Part shown: positions 7,456 through 14,205 of the stretch, piece after piece
Layout of the letters: the number at the start of each line of letters is the position of its first letter
Position numbering within the stretch: the stretch's first letter is position 1
DNA from: UBA7937 sp034419095
Lineage (GTDB): Bacteria > Chloroflexota > Anaerolineae > UBA7937
DNA length: 18,756 nt
Direction of reading: 5' to 3'
Assembly: GCA_034419095.1 (NCBI GenBank)
Contig: DAOULQ010000004.1
Span: 1-18,756 of the forward strand
Program-made: the position numbers and the translations under genes
The notes under the pieces: model-generated
What the model was told of the DNA's origin: nothing
Database searches by the model: none
Seen by the model: the letters and a program-made list of their open reading frames with translations, nothing else

Positions 7456-8673
7456 TTGATCGAGAGTCGGTTCTCGTGGCTGCATCAGGATGAGGTTGTT
7501 CTCTCCCTTCATTGGCGGCACCCCTATCTCTTGGCCCTTCGCCTGCTCCTCCCGGCCTTCTTGCTCACCTTACCCGCTGCTCTTTGGCTCTTAGGCTTCT
7601 TTGGTCGCTTTCTTCTTCTGGCCTACCTTTTCCTCGGCCCTCTGGCCGCTCTCCTCTTCATGTGGTTCTATCTCGATTGGCAAAACGACTACTATGTGGT
7701 CACCGACAAGCGCGTAGTCCATGTGGAGAAAGTGATGCTCCTCTATGAGGAGCGAAACGAGGCCCTGCTGGAGAGGATCCAGAACGTGACCTTGGTCTCC
7801 CCCCATGCCTTGGCTAGAATAGTAGGCTTTGCCAACTTGGTCATAGAAACCGCGGGGGCTAGGGGCAAGATGGTGCTTACCGCCTTGCCCCAGGCGGAGT
7901 GGGTGCAGGAGGAGATCCTGGCCCAGTTGGAGCGCTCCCGAGGGGGAGAAGCCCTCCCCGAGGAGGCTCTCGTTGAGCCCCAAGAGATGACCATCGTTAC
8001 TGGGAAGAGAGGCACTTTCCCTCTCCTCCTCGACTACCTTTTCCCTCGCCTACGCCTAGAGGAGGACTCTCAGGTGACCTGGAGGAAGCATTGGTACATC
8101 CTCTTGCGGAAGACGGCGCCCCCCCTGGTTCTTCTGATACTCGTCATGGAGATAGGGGTGGCTGTGTTCTTGGGGCTACCTTTGGTCTCTTTCCTGCCTC
8201 GAACCTCGGCTTTGGTTCTCTGCGCAACCGCCGCTAGTCTCTTAGCCCTCTTCATCCTCTATCGGTACGAGGATTGGCGGAACGATATCTACATCTTGAC
8301 CGACGATCGGATCATAGACATGGAGAAGAAGCCTCTCTTTCTGCGAGAAGAGCGGAGGGAGGCAAGCCTGGCTATGATCCAGGATGTGAGGTACCTCATC
8401 CCGGGCATAGTTTACAACCTTCTCAACGTGGGCATGGTGATCATAGAGACCGCCGCTACCGAGGGGGAGTTCACCTTCGATTGGGTACACGACCCCCGCC
8501 GCGCTCAAGAGGAGATCTTCGCCCGAGTGGACGCCTATCGTGAGCGGGAGAAGAGAAGGGAACAGGAAGCACAAGCCGCTCAAATGCAGAAGTGGCTTGA
8601 GGGCTACCGCAGGGCGGAGAAAGAGCCGCCGGAAAAACCCCCGGCACAAGCACCGGAAGAGCCCTCAGCATAA
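7456..8673 (+). CDS. Membrane protein with two bacterial PH (bPH2/YdbS-like) domains
   Basis: 405 residues starting at TTG, with GAGGTGAT just upstream. The protein is an internal duplication. Each half has two hydrophobic segments (about 25-72 and 215-265), then DWxNDxYxxTDxRxxxxEK…LxEER…LxxIQxV and a (V/M)(V/I)IETA strand (first unit about 74-160, second about 270-365). This is the layout of YdbS/YdbT-like proteins with PF03703-type PH folds. The tail after about 366 is charged and proline-rich (EPPEKPPAQAPEEPSA), probably disordered and cytoplasmic. Function is unknown; a membrane scaffold is a reasonable guess. It is the last gene of the + strand block. Confidence 0.87.
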   Translation: MIESRFSWLHQDEVVLSLHWRHPYLLALRLLLPAFLLTLPAALWLLGFFGRFLLLAYLFLGPLAALLFMWFYLDWQNDYYVVTDKRVVHVEKVMLLYEERNEALLERIQNVTLVSPHALARIVGFANLVIETAGARGKMVLTALPQAEWVQEEILAQLERSRGGEALPEEALVEPQEMTIVTGKRGTFPLLLDYLFPRLRLEEDSQVTWRKHWYILLRKTAPPLVLLILVMEIGVAVFLGLPLVSFLPRTSALVLCATAASLLALFILYRYEDWRNDIYILTDDRIIDMEKKPLFLREERREASLAMIQDVRYLIPGIVYNLLNVGMVIIETAATEGEFTFDWVHDPRRAQEEIFARVDAYREREKRREQEAQAAQMQKWLEGYRRAEKEPPEKPPAQAPEEPSA

Positions 8674-8679
8674 AGAAAA

Positions 8680-8701
8680 GGGGGCACGATCTCGTGCCCC
8701 C
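8680..8701. terminator. Bidirectional terminator between convergent genes
   Basis: A GGGGGCACG/CGTGCCCCC stem (8680-8688 and 8693-8701) with an ATCT loop. It is flanked by AAAGAAAA on the left and CTTCTT on the right, so both strands give a hairpin followed by a T-rich stretch. It serves the PH-domain gene (+) and the DUF4349 gene (-). Confidence 0.85.
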
Positions 8702-8711
8702 CTTCTTATCT

Positions 8712-9608
8712 CTATTTCTCTTTCTTGGCCCTTCGCCGTCGCCAGAGCCACACCAGCCATCCTAAGACCGCAAAGGGTAAAGCGATGGTGATCAGGATGG
8801 GCAGGAGGGTGATGATGAACCGGGTGGCTATGTCGGCCAAGAACTGAAGGGCCTTTACTAGGTCGCGGAGGGATTCCCGGACTGTGCGCAGCCAATCCCA
8901 TCCAGGCTCCACCACCTGCACTTCCTCCTCGGGGGTGAGGTTCACGGTGAGGGCGGACATGGCGGCGCTCCTTTCCAGGTATTGCATCCGCCCCTTGGTC
9001 TGCTCCACCTGGATGCCGATGTCGGAAAGTTCCCGATAGATGGCTAAAATGCCTTCCGCCTTTTCACCCCTTTCCCGGGCCGAGTCGAGGAGTTCACGCA
9101 GTTCCTCTTCAGTCTCTTCCAAATAGGTGAGACGGGCCTCTAGATCGACATACTCCTCTGTCACATCCTGAGCGGAGGTGTTCTCGCTCTGAACCTCCAA
9201 GGCGCCCTCTTTGAGGCGCTTCCTGGCCTCATCGAACGATTCGGCGGGCACTCTGATGGTGATGGTGGCCTGGAGTTGGTCGTTCAGTTTCCAGGAGCTA
9301 GAGTTGACGACGAAACCCCCCAGTTCCAAAGCCAGAGCCTCTATCTTGATCAGGCTCTCCTCCGTATCCTCCACCAAGAGCGAGATATCTCCCGTCCTTA
9401 TGATAAGCCGTACCTCCGCTTGGGGCATAGCCACGCCCCTAGAACCCTCTTTATACTCCTCGACATCGACAGGGACAGTGGCCGCAGGGACTCGCGGCAT
9501 TTCTACATAACCCTCTGGGGCGGGGGTGGGCATGGCCGCGGGGGCGCAGCCCACAATCTGCACGAGGAGAGCGATGATAAGGGCTGCTAAGAGCGATTTG
9601 CTTTTCAT
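8712..9608 (-). CDS. DUF4349 lipoprotein
   Basis: 298 residues. The signal peptide ends in a lipobox (IVGC) with the lipidated cysteine at C21, followed by a Pro/Ala linker. The body is DUF4349-like: RTGDISLLVEDTEESL, a FVVNSSSW segment, an IRVPAESFDEARKRL segment, then a long charged coiled coil (about 150-210, with EETEEELRELLDSARERGEKAEGIL). One transmembrane helix lies near the end (about 265-290), followed by a basic tail. By family it is a surface protein of unknown role. The start is supported by AGGAGA a few bases upstream. It follows the phosphoesterase gene on the same strand after 68 bp, so it may be in the same transcript, ending at the 8680-8701 hairpin. Confidence 0.9.
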   Translation of the reverse strand: MKSKSLLAALIIALLVQIVGCAPAAMPTPAPEGYVEMPRVPAATVPVDVEEYKEGSRGVAMPQAEVRLIIRTGDISLLVEDTEESLIKIEALALELGGFVVNSSSWKLNDQLQATITIRVPAESFDEARKRLKEGALEVQSENTSAQDVTEEYVDLEARLTYLEETEEELRELLDSARERGEKAEGILAIYRELSDIGIQVEQTKGRMQYLERSAAMSALTVNLTPEEEVQVVEPGWDWLRTVRESLRDLVKALQFLADIATRFIITLLPILITIALPFAVLGWLVWLWRRRRAKKEK

Positions 9609-9655
9609 CCTATTCTCCTTTTGTTTGAGTTTTTCTACTCTCTAGACGGTCTCCG

Positions 9656-9667
9656 ACCTTCGAAGGT
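9656..9667. repeat. 12-bp palindrome between phosphoesterase and DUF4349 genes
   Basis: ACCTTCGAAGGT is a perfect 12-bp palindrome just downstream of the phosphoesterase gene. It could be a protein-binding site or a short hairpin; no T-tract follows on either side. Confidence 0.3.
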
Positions 9668-9676
9668 TCCGTAGAT

Positions 9677-10405
9677 CTACCAGCCGTAGGAGAGACGGGT
9701 GATGAGGCTTTCGGGGAGTCCTTTCCCTTTCATCGATTTCTGGGTCTCTTCTATAGGGTAATCGACTCGCCGATACTCAAGTGTCGCCTCTTGGCTATCG
9801 AAGAGAAGGTAACTGGCTCGAGGGTCGCCATCGCGAGGCTGCCCCACGCTTCCAGTGTTGATCATGTACCGCTTCGTGTCGAGGGTTACCCTCTGTCCAG
9901 GAGGGAGGGTGTAAGCCTGGGGATGTATCCCCTCTTCGCGGAAGACCACCGGAACGTGGGTGTGGCCATGAAAGCAAAGTTGGGTGTTGAGAAGTTCAAA
10001 ACTGCGCTGGGCCACTAGGGGATGGGTAACATACTCCCAGATGGGAGCGCGAAGGCTACCGTGAACTAAGGTATAGTTGTCTTGAACGAGGGTCTCAGGG
10101 AGGCTTTGCAGATAGGCTCTATTCTCTGCGGTCAGTTCTCCTGCTGTCCATTGACAGGCCTCCCGAGCGGCGGGGTTGAACTGGGAGGTATCCATCTTTC
10201 CGATGGCCGCCCAATCGTGGTTTCCGGCCACGCAGCGGAGAGGAAATTCCCGGAGGCGGGCGATACACTCGTTAGGGTGGGGCCCATAGCCAACAAGGTC
10301 CCCCAGGCAGAGTACTTCGTCGATATGAGCCAGGTCGACCTCGGCCAAGACCGCTTCCAAGGCGGGCAGATTGCTATGAATATCGGCAAGGATGAGATAA
10401 CGCAT
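9677..10405 (-). CDS. Calcineurin-like metallophosphoesterase (YfcE-like)
   Basis: 242 residues with the full set of metal-binding motifs: DIH (D8, H10), GDLVGYGP (D36), GNHD (N62, H63), VHGS (H115) and GHTH (H148, H150). The family hydrolyses phosphodiesters or phosphomonoesters with a two-metal centre; the substrate is not readable from sequence. No Shine-Dalgarno precedes the ATG. A candidate promoter places transcription start at or next to the ATG, so translation may be leaderless. Upstream on the same strand lie a small conserved-looking gene and rpsT. Confidence 0.9.
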   Translation of the reverse strand: MRYLILADIHSNLPALEAVLAEVDLAHIDEVLCLGDLVGYGPHPNECIARLREFPLRCVAGNHDWAAIGKMDTSQFNPAAREACQWTAGELTAENRAYLQSLPETLVQDNYTLVHGSLRAPIWEYVTHPLVAQRSFELLNTQLCFHGHTHVPVVFREEGIHPQAYTLPPGQRVTLDTKRYMINTGSVGQPRDGDPRASYLLFDSQEATLEYRRVDYPIEETQKSMKGKGLPESLITRLSYGW

Positions 10406-10412
10406 CGATCTG

Positions 10413-10441
10413 AGTTTACCACAGATGGGCTCTCTTGACCA
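10413..10441 (-). promoter_or_regulatory. Candidate leaderless promoter for the phosphoesterase gene
   Basis: On the - strand, TGGTCA (10436-10441), 17 bp, then TGG-TAAACT (-10 hexamer 10413-10418, with extended TGn). A start about 7 nt downstream falls at about 10406, immediately before the ATG. Hexamer matches are moderate. Confidence 0.4.
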
Positions 10442-10537
10442 GTGGTTCAGTAACTCCTACCAAGCCTTCAGAGGTGCTCGGTTTGAAGCCTTTTTGCGTT
10501 CTAATCGCGCTCTCGATGGGAAAGTGGTAATTGGCCG

Positions 10538-10849
10538 TCAACTTCCACTTTGGGGAGCCTTCTTTTCGGACTGATGGCTCTCTCCCACCCAGAAGTGGTC
10601 GGGGAGGATCAGGGGGCTGGACAAAACGCGCAGGCCGTGGTTCACATCCTGAGGATCGAGATGGATACCCGGCGTCCCTATGGGATCCCCTGGGAGGGGA
10701 AGGGTGGTAGGGCTCACGTAGCAGAGGTTCGGCCGCTGGCCGAACTTCTCAAAGTACCGCTCAGCGGCCTCCTTAACCTTTAGAGAGACCCCTTTCTTCG
10801 GGTCATCGTCAAACCAAAGGAGTCCTACCTGCATCCTGTTGTTATTCAT
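10538..10849 (-). CDS. Small conserved-looking hypothetical protein
   Basis: About 103 residues beginning at the ATG at 10849 (MNNNRMQVG), with AGGTG 6 bp upstream. An in-frame GTG at 10858 would add three residues. The N-terminus reads QVGLLWFDDDPKKGVSLKV, followed by an amphipathic helix (EAAERYFEKFGQRP), a CYVSPTTLP strand and a C-terminal ILPDHFWVG. I recall similar small proteins in Chloroflexota genomes but know no function. It has its own perfect consensus promoter directly upstream, suggesting strong expression for such a small gene. Downstream (10406-10537) lies spacer before the phosphoesterase gene. Confidence 0.75.
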   Translation of the reverse strand: MNNNRMQVGLLWFDDDPKKGVSLKVKEAAERYFEKFGQRPNLCYVSPTTLPLPGDPIGTPGIHLDPQDVNHGLRVLSSPLILPDHFWVGESHQSEKKAPQSGS

Positions 10850-10867
10850 CTCGAACACCTGTTCTAT

Positions 10868-10896
10868 ATTATATCAGAACAAGCGTGCTATGTCAA
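10868..10896 (-). promoter_or_regulatory. Perfect consensus sigma-70 promoter
   Basis: On the - strand, TTGACA (10891-10896), a 17-bp spacer and TATAAT (10868-10873). This is an exact consensus. Predicted transcription start is about 10861, giving a leader of only about 11 nt to the ATG at 10849 or nearly none to the GTG at 10858. Confidence 0.88.
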
Positions 10897-10920
10897 GGGG
10901 ATAATAAGCGGGCTTGAGAT

Positions 10921-10945
10921 AGCCGAATAGGGGGTTTATTCGGCT
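10921..10945 (-). terminator. Hairpin overlapping the rpsT stop codon
   Basis: AGCCGAATA (10921-10929) and TATTCGGCT (10937-10945) pair perfectly over 9 bp with a 7-nt loop. The rpsT stop codon (10936-10938) lies at the loop/stem edge. On the - strand no T-tract follows, so if it ends the rpsT transcript it is not a canonical terminator; it could instead protect the 3' end. Confidence 0.4.
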
Positions 10946-11211
10946 TTCTTGAGGGCTAGATTAAGCCGTCTCATGAGGCGGGCTTTGCGGCGGGCAGCGT
11001 TGTTCCTATGGATGACCCCCTTCACCGCTGCCTTATCGAGGGCGCTTGTAGCCTGCCGTGCGGTCTGGGTGGCCTCCTCCAGTTTGCCCTGGGCGATGAG
11101 CCGATCCGTCTTCTTTATGAAGGTCCGAGCCCGAGAGCGGAAGACCCGATTTCGCTCCCTCCTTCGGGCCGAAGACCTGAGCCTCTTCTTTGCCGATGCT
11201 GTGGTAGCCAA
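10936..11211 (-). CDS. rpsT: 30S ribosomal protein S20
   Basis: 91 residues, very basic, with the S20 pattern SAKKRLRSSARRRERNR at the N-terminus and KGVIHRNNAARRKARLMRRL near the C-terminus. It binds 16S rRNA early in small-subunit assembly. The start is TTG, with GGAGGT 3 bp upstream on the - strand. A TTG start is also typical of E. coli rpsT (UUG), where it relates to autoregulation; whether that applies here is inference. A promoter lies at 11240-11268, divergent from murJ. Confidence 0.96.
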   Translation of the reverse strand: MATTASAKKRLRSSARRRERNRVFRSRARTFIKKTDRLIAQGKLEEATQTARQATSALDKAAVKGVIHRNNAARRKARLMRRLNLALKKAE

Positions 11212-11239
11212 AAGACCTCCGTGGTTGCCAACTGATTAA

Positions 11240-11268
11240 ATAATACTCGATTTCTCTCCCTTTGTCCA
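11240..11268 (-). promoter_or_regulatory. rpsT promoter
   Basis: On the - strand, TGGACA (11263-11268), a 17-bp spacer and TATTAT (11240-11245). The transcription start is about 22 nt before the TTG start codon. Confidence 0.7.
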
Positions 11269-11306
11269 GTCTATATATGCCGCCTTTCCTCTCCAGTCGA
11301 TTTGAC

Positions 11307-11312
11307 TATAAT
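11307..11312 (+). promoter_or_regulatory. -10 element for murJ
   Basis: A perfect TATAAT about 26 bp before the murJ ATG. The -35 region is unclear. It lies close to the divergent rpsT promoter. Confidence 0.5.
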
Positions 11313-11338
11313 AGGGAGGCCCAATAGTTGAGGTAGGG

Positions 11339-12880
11339 ATGGAAGAAGGTCGAGCGGGAGAACTTGCCCGGGCCGCGGGCGTGGTGATGGTGGCCTTTGT
11401 GGCCAGCCGAGCCTTGGGGCTGGCTCGGGAGATGATTATCGGCAGCCAGTTCGGGACGACCTGGGAACTGGACGCCTATCTGGCCGCCTTTCGGGTGCCT
11501 GACTTGATCTTTCAGATCATCGCCCGGGGTGCTCTGGGGTCGGCCTTCATCCCCGTCTTCACCGCATATCTAGCCCGGGAGGAGAAGAAGGAGGCCTGGC
11601 GGCTGGCTAGCGCCATCTTCAATATAGTGTTCATCGCCGTGACCATGACCAGCATCCTGGCCGCTATCTTCGCCCCCCAACTGGTGGCCCGCGTGGTGGC
11701 CCCCGGTTTTGGTCCCAGAGAGCAGGCCCTCACGACTAGTCTTATGCGGCTCATGCTCCTCTCCTCGGTTGTATTCGGCGTCAGCGGGATCGGGATGGGC
11801 ATCCTCAACTCCTTTCAGCACTTCCTCTGGCCAGCCTGGGCTCCGGCCATCTATAACCTCTCCATCATCGGAGGGGCTCTCTTCCTCGCTCCCACCATGG
11901 GGGTCTATGGCTTGGCTATAGGCGTAGTGGTGGGGGCCTGCTTGCACCTCCTGATCCAGGTTCCGGAACTCATAAGAAGAGGGCTGAGTTATTTCCCTAT
12001 CTTAGCCCTTGGCCATCCAGGGGTGCGGGAGGTGGGGCGGCTAATGCTGCCCCGTATGCTGGGGCTGGCCACCATGCAGGTCAATTTCTTGGTGAACACT
12101 ATCCTGGCTTCGGGCCTGGTAGCGGGGAGCCTGGCCGCTCTAAACTACGCCTGGCTCTTGATGTTTCTCCCCCTGGGCGTTTTCGCCATGGCCATAGCCA
12201 CGGTGGCCTTTCCTACCTTTTCCGAGTTGACGGCCAAGGGGGCATTAGGCGACCTGCGTCGGGCTCTTTCGTTAACCCTGCGGGTGACCTGGTACCTCAC
12301 CGTCCCGGCCACGGTGGGGCTCTTCCTCTTGCGGGAGCCGATAATCAGGTTGCTCTTGGAGCGGGGGAGGTTCGGCCTGGAGTCCACTGACGCTGTAGCC
12401 TGGGCCCTGCAATTCTACGCTTTAGGGCTTTTCGCCTACGCAACGGTGGAGATAGTCACCAGGGCCTTCTACGCCCTCCACGATACCTTAACGCCGGTTC
12501 TGGTAGGGTTAGCGTCCATGGTCATTAACATCGTTCTCTGCCTTCTCCTGGTGGGGTCGTTGACCCATGGAGGGTTGGCCCTGGCTAACTCCATCGCCAC
12601 TATGGTGGAGATGGTGGTCTTGTTGGTCATCTTGCGGGGCCGATTGGCGGGGATAGAGGACAAAGAGTTAGCCACCTCGTTAGTTAAGGTGCTTATGGCC
12701 GCGGGGGTGATGGGGATGGTCGTGGCCTGGTTCGCCGAGGTCACCAGGGGCAGCCACGTCGTCTTTCAAGCGGGGGGCGCTATGGCTTTGGGGGCGGGGG
12801 TTTATCTCCTGGCCTCGCTGCTCTTGGGGGGCAAGGAGATGGAGGTGATGAGGAGGCTGGTGGCGAGAGGAAAGGGGTAG
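11339..12880 (+). CDS. murJ: Lipid II flippase MurJ (MviN family)
   Basis: 513 residues with about 14 hydrophobic segments, the normal size and topology for MurJ, which moves the peptidoglycan precursor lipid II across the membrane. The N-terminus carries the family hallmark: SRALGLAREMIIGSQFG, ELDAYLAAFRVPDLI and GALGSAFIPVFTAYL, including arginines and aspartate in the positions that line the cavity in characterised MurJ. MARVIN-like repeats continue through the second lobe (RVTWYLTVPATVGLFLL, RAFYALHDTLTPV). GAGGT lies 4 bp before the ATG. Transcription is divergent from rpsT. Function fits the wall enzymes at the left of the window. Confidence 0.95.
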   Translation: MEEGRAGELARAAGVVMVAFVASRALGLAREMIIGSQFGTTWELDAYLAAFRVPDLIFQIIARGALGSAFIPVFTAYLAREEKKEAWRLASAIFNIVFIAVTMTSILAAIFAPQLVARVVAPGFGPREQALTTSLMRLMLLSSVVFGVSGIGMGILNSFQHFLWPAWAPAIYNLSIIGGALFLAPTMGVYGLAIGVVVGACLHLLIQVPELIRRGLSYFPILALGHPGVREVGRLMLPRMLGLATMQVNFLVNTILASGLVAGSLAALNYAWLLMFLPLGVFAMAIATVAFPTFSELTAKGALGDLRRALSLTLRVTWYLTVPATVGLFLLREPIIRLLLERGRFGLESTDAVAWALQFYALGLFAYATVEIVTRAFYALHDTLTPVLVGLASMVINIVLCLLLVGSLTHGGLALANSIATMVEMVVLLVILRGRLAGIEDKELATSLVKVLMAAGVMGMVVAWFAEVTRGSHVVFQAGGAMALGAGVYLLASLLLGGKEMEVMRRLVARGKG

Positions 12881-12910
12881 CGTCGCCCTGAAGCCCGATG
12901 CTACTAGATA

Positions 12911-12988
12911 CTTATCGCTTGTCCTGGATTTCAAATCCAGGACAAGCAGTAAAATGAATCCAGGACAAGCGGTAAGAACAAGCGGTAG
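12911..12988. repeat. Cluster of a 21-bp repeat (one inverted, two direct, one partial)
   Basis: A unit of about 21 bp with core AATCCAGGACAAGC occurs inverted at 12911-12931, then direct at 12933-12953 and 12956-12976, with a partial ACAAGCGGTA copy at 12978-12987. The first two units form a perfect 15-bp stem (12917-12931 with 12933-12947) around a single C. It sits just after murJ and may end its transcript, though no T-tract follows. Confidence 0.75.
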
Positions 12989-12991
12989 CAG

Positions 12992-13019
12992 ATTGGGCAG
13001 GTATCCATACCTGCCCAAT
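12992..13019. terminator. 12-bp hairpin between murJ and the ogt remnant
   Basis: ATTGGGCAGGTA (12992-13003) and TACCTGCCCAAT (13008-13019) with a TCCA loop; it touches the ogt stop codon. On the + strand TACGCTCTTTT follows, so it could terminate + strand transcription; on the - strand there is no T-tract. Confidence 0.55.
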
Positions 13020-13216
13020 TACGCTCTTTTGGCCTCCATCTCCAGGAGGCGGCGTTTCATCTCCAGGCCGCCTCCGTAGCCGCCCAGGGTTCCATCTTTT
13101 CGAAGCACACGGTGGCAGGGGATGATGATGGGGATGGGGTTCTTGGCCAGGGCCGCGCCCACGGCCCGATAGGCCTCGGGTGAGCCTGCCTCTTTCGCCA
13201 CCCAAGAGTAGGGATT
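13019..13216 (-). pseudogene. ogt: C-terminal fragment of methylated-DNA-protein-cysteine methyltransferase
   Basis: The frame reads from NPYSWVAKEAG through YRAVGAALAKNP to the active-site motif IPCHRV and the closing LGGYGGG…KRRLLEMEAKRA, the standard C-terminal half of Ogt/MGMT, which removes alkyl groups from O6-methylguanine onto the motif cysteine. Only 66 codons remain against roughly 150-180 in the family, and an in-frame TAG (13217-13219) precedes the first codon. The N-terminal domain and part of the DNA-binding domain are missing. A GTG at 13201 could start a 60-residue peptide, but it is unlikely to fold. The break coincides with the start of the repeated transposase-end sequence. 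Confidence 0.85.
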
Positions 13217-13288
13217 CTAGGGAAAAGCAGACTGCCATCCCCTTTGAGTTGGCGGCGACACTGGCGTAAGGGTGGCATCGGTCAGGAT
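13213..13288 (+). mobile_element. Insertion-sequence 3' remnant, copy 1
   Basis: In the + frame ending at TAA 13267-13269, the last codons read SREKQTAIPFELAATLA-stop. The same ending occurs at copy 2 near 15027. Thirty bases (13241-13270) are identical between copies, and weaker similarity extends from about 13217 to about 13288. Upstream of about 13217 similarity stops and ogt begins, so this looks like the right end of an element abutting ogt. The transposase family is not identifiable from this short tail. Confidence 0.6.
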
Positions 13289-13290
13289 GT

Positions 13291-13316
13291 GCACAGCCAG
13301 GCTCGCCTGGCTGTGC
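13291..13316. repeat. 12-bp perfect hairpin beside IS remnant copy 1
   Basis: GCACAGCCAGGC (13291-13302) and GCCTGGCTGTGC (13305-13316) are exact inverted copies with a TC centre. It lies 22 bp after the remnant transposase stop; it could be the transposase terminator or part of the element end. Copy 2 does not keep this hairpin. Confidence 0.6.
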
Positions 13317-13564
13317 ATTCCGCAGAAAGATGGATTACCCTTCGAGCTGCACCTGTGCCTGGCGTGATCTCTCCAACGCAGTGTGAGCGCGGAGCAAAGG
13401 GAGGAGGATTCAGGGCGAAAACATAGAATCTCGTGTTGGCGAAATCTATCTGTTGTCTGCGTGAACACCGAACCAACCCAAAAACGGTAGGTGTCTGACC
13501 TTCGCAATCGAGATCACTCTACTACATGCTCGCAAGACAGACAAGAACCGAGGGGTAGAACCGG

Positions 13565-13586
13565 GAGGAGCCACGAATGGCTCCTC
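13565..13586 (+). other. Hairpin covering a ribosome site and start codon
   Basis: GAGGAGCCA (13565-13573) pairs perfectly with TGGCTCCTC (13578-13586), loop CGAA. The left arm contains a GGAGGAG ribosome site and the ATG at 13577 lies at the loop/right-arm edge, so the structure would hide the start of the small frame that follows. Confidence 0.4.
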
Positions 13587-13987
13587 TGTCATACGTCACA
13601 CAAGTACGAATGGGGGAAATGGTCCTCTCCCGATGGTATGCAAGGAACATCCTACCGTCCCCTGATTCCTTGGCTTGAAGGAAGGGAGACGCAATTGACT
13701 GGTGTAAGAGAGCTCATGCGCGAAGACTTGACCCCGGTTGGCAGAGATACAATCGTCCATCCCTTGCATCAACGATCACGATCTCGGGACCTCCAGGTCC
13801 AGTTCATTTCATATTCTCCCTTACGACCAGCCATTGCGATGAGAATGAGCGAGTTCTTCTAGGCGACAGGTTTGTTTCCTGCCCAGGCCTTCTGGGAGCT
13901 TGGGCCGACTCTCCTGCGACTATCCAGTCAGTGTTGATCGGCTACAACCGACGGGATATGACTGAGGAGGAAACAGCGGAATGTTGA
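13577..13987 (+). pseudogene. Possible small gene with an internal TGA
   Basis: ATG with GGGAGGAG 6 bp upstream opens a 33-codon frame (MAPLSYVTQVRMGEMVLSRW…) ending in TGA at 13676-13678. The same frame then stays open for 102 more codons (including DAIDWCKRAHARRLDPGW and ITISGPPGPVHFIFSL) to TGA at 13985-13987. The protein is not recognised. Open runs of this length are expected a few times by chance in the six frames of this region, so support is the ribosome site plus the continuous frame only. It may be a decayed gene. Confidence 0.22.
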
Positions 13988-14205
13988 GGAGATCAGACCG
14001 TATTCTCAAGAACCCGATTCCAAACGGGCTGGATCAGAGGGTTGAGATCGTTTGGCAGTACGTTTTGACTTCAAATGTGAAAGGGCCTTCTGCCGGCTCG
14101 GCTGCCTCAAACGTAGAAAAAGAGTTCCCGATGAGTAGGGGATTGAAACTGCCGGGAGGCTCCGTTGCGACTAGTGCTCCTCCCTATCCGGGACAGACCG
14201 GATGA
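13981..14205 (+). CDS. Unrecognised small ORF, possibly decayed
   Basis: A 74-residue frame (MLRRSDRILKNPIPNGLDQR…) whose ATG overlaps the stop of the preceding frame and has AGGAGG 10 bp upstream. After its stop the same frame is open again for about 40 codons beyond a second stop near 14218-14220 (…PNYLFFVLPYPATPLSCGEF…). No family recognised. The coupled start is the only positive sign; it may be chance. Confidence 0.22.
   Translation: MLRRSDRILKNPIPNGLDQRVEIVWQYVLTSNVKGPSAGSAASNVEKEFPMSRGLKLPGGSVATSAPPYPGQTG

Noticed and set aside
13480..13500. GGTGTCTGACC-like stretch resembling element-end sequences seen near some transposons, with a loosely similar GGTACCTGAC at the window end
   Set aside because: Short, imperfect similarity; cannot be told apart from chance without genome-wide copies.
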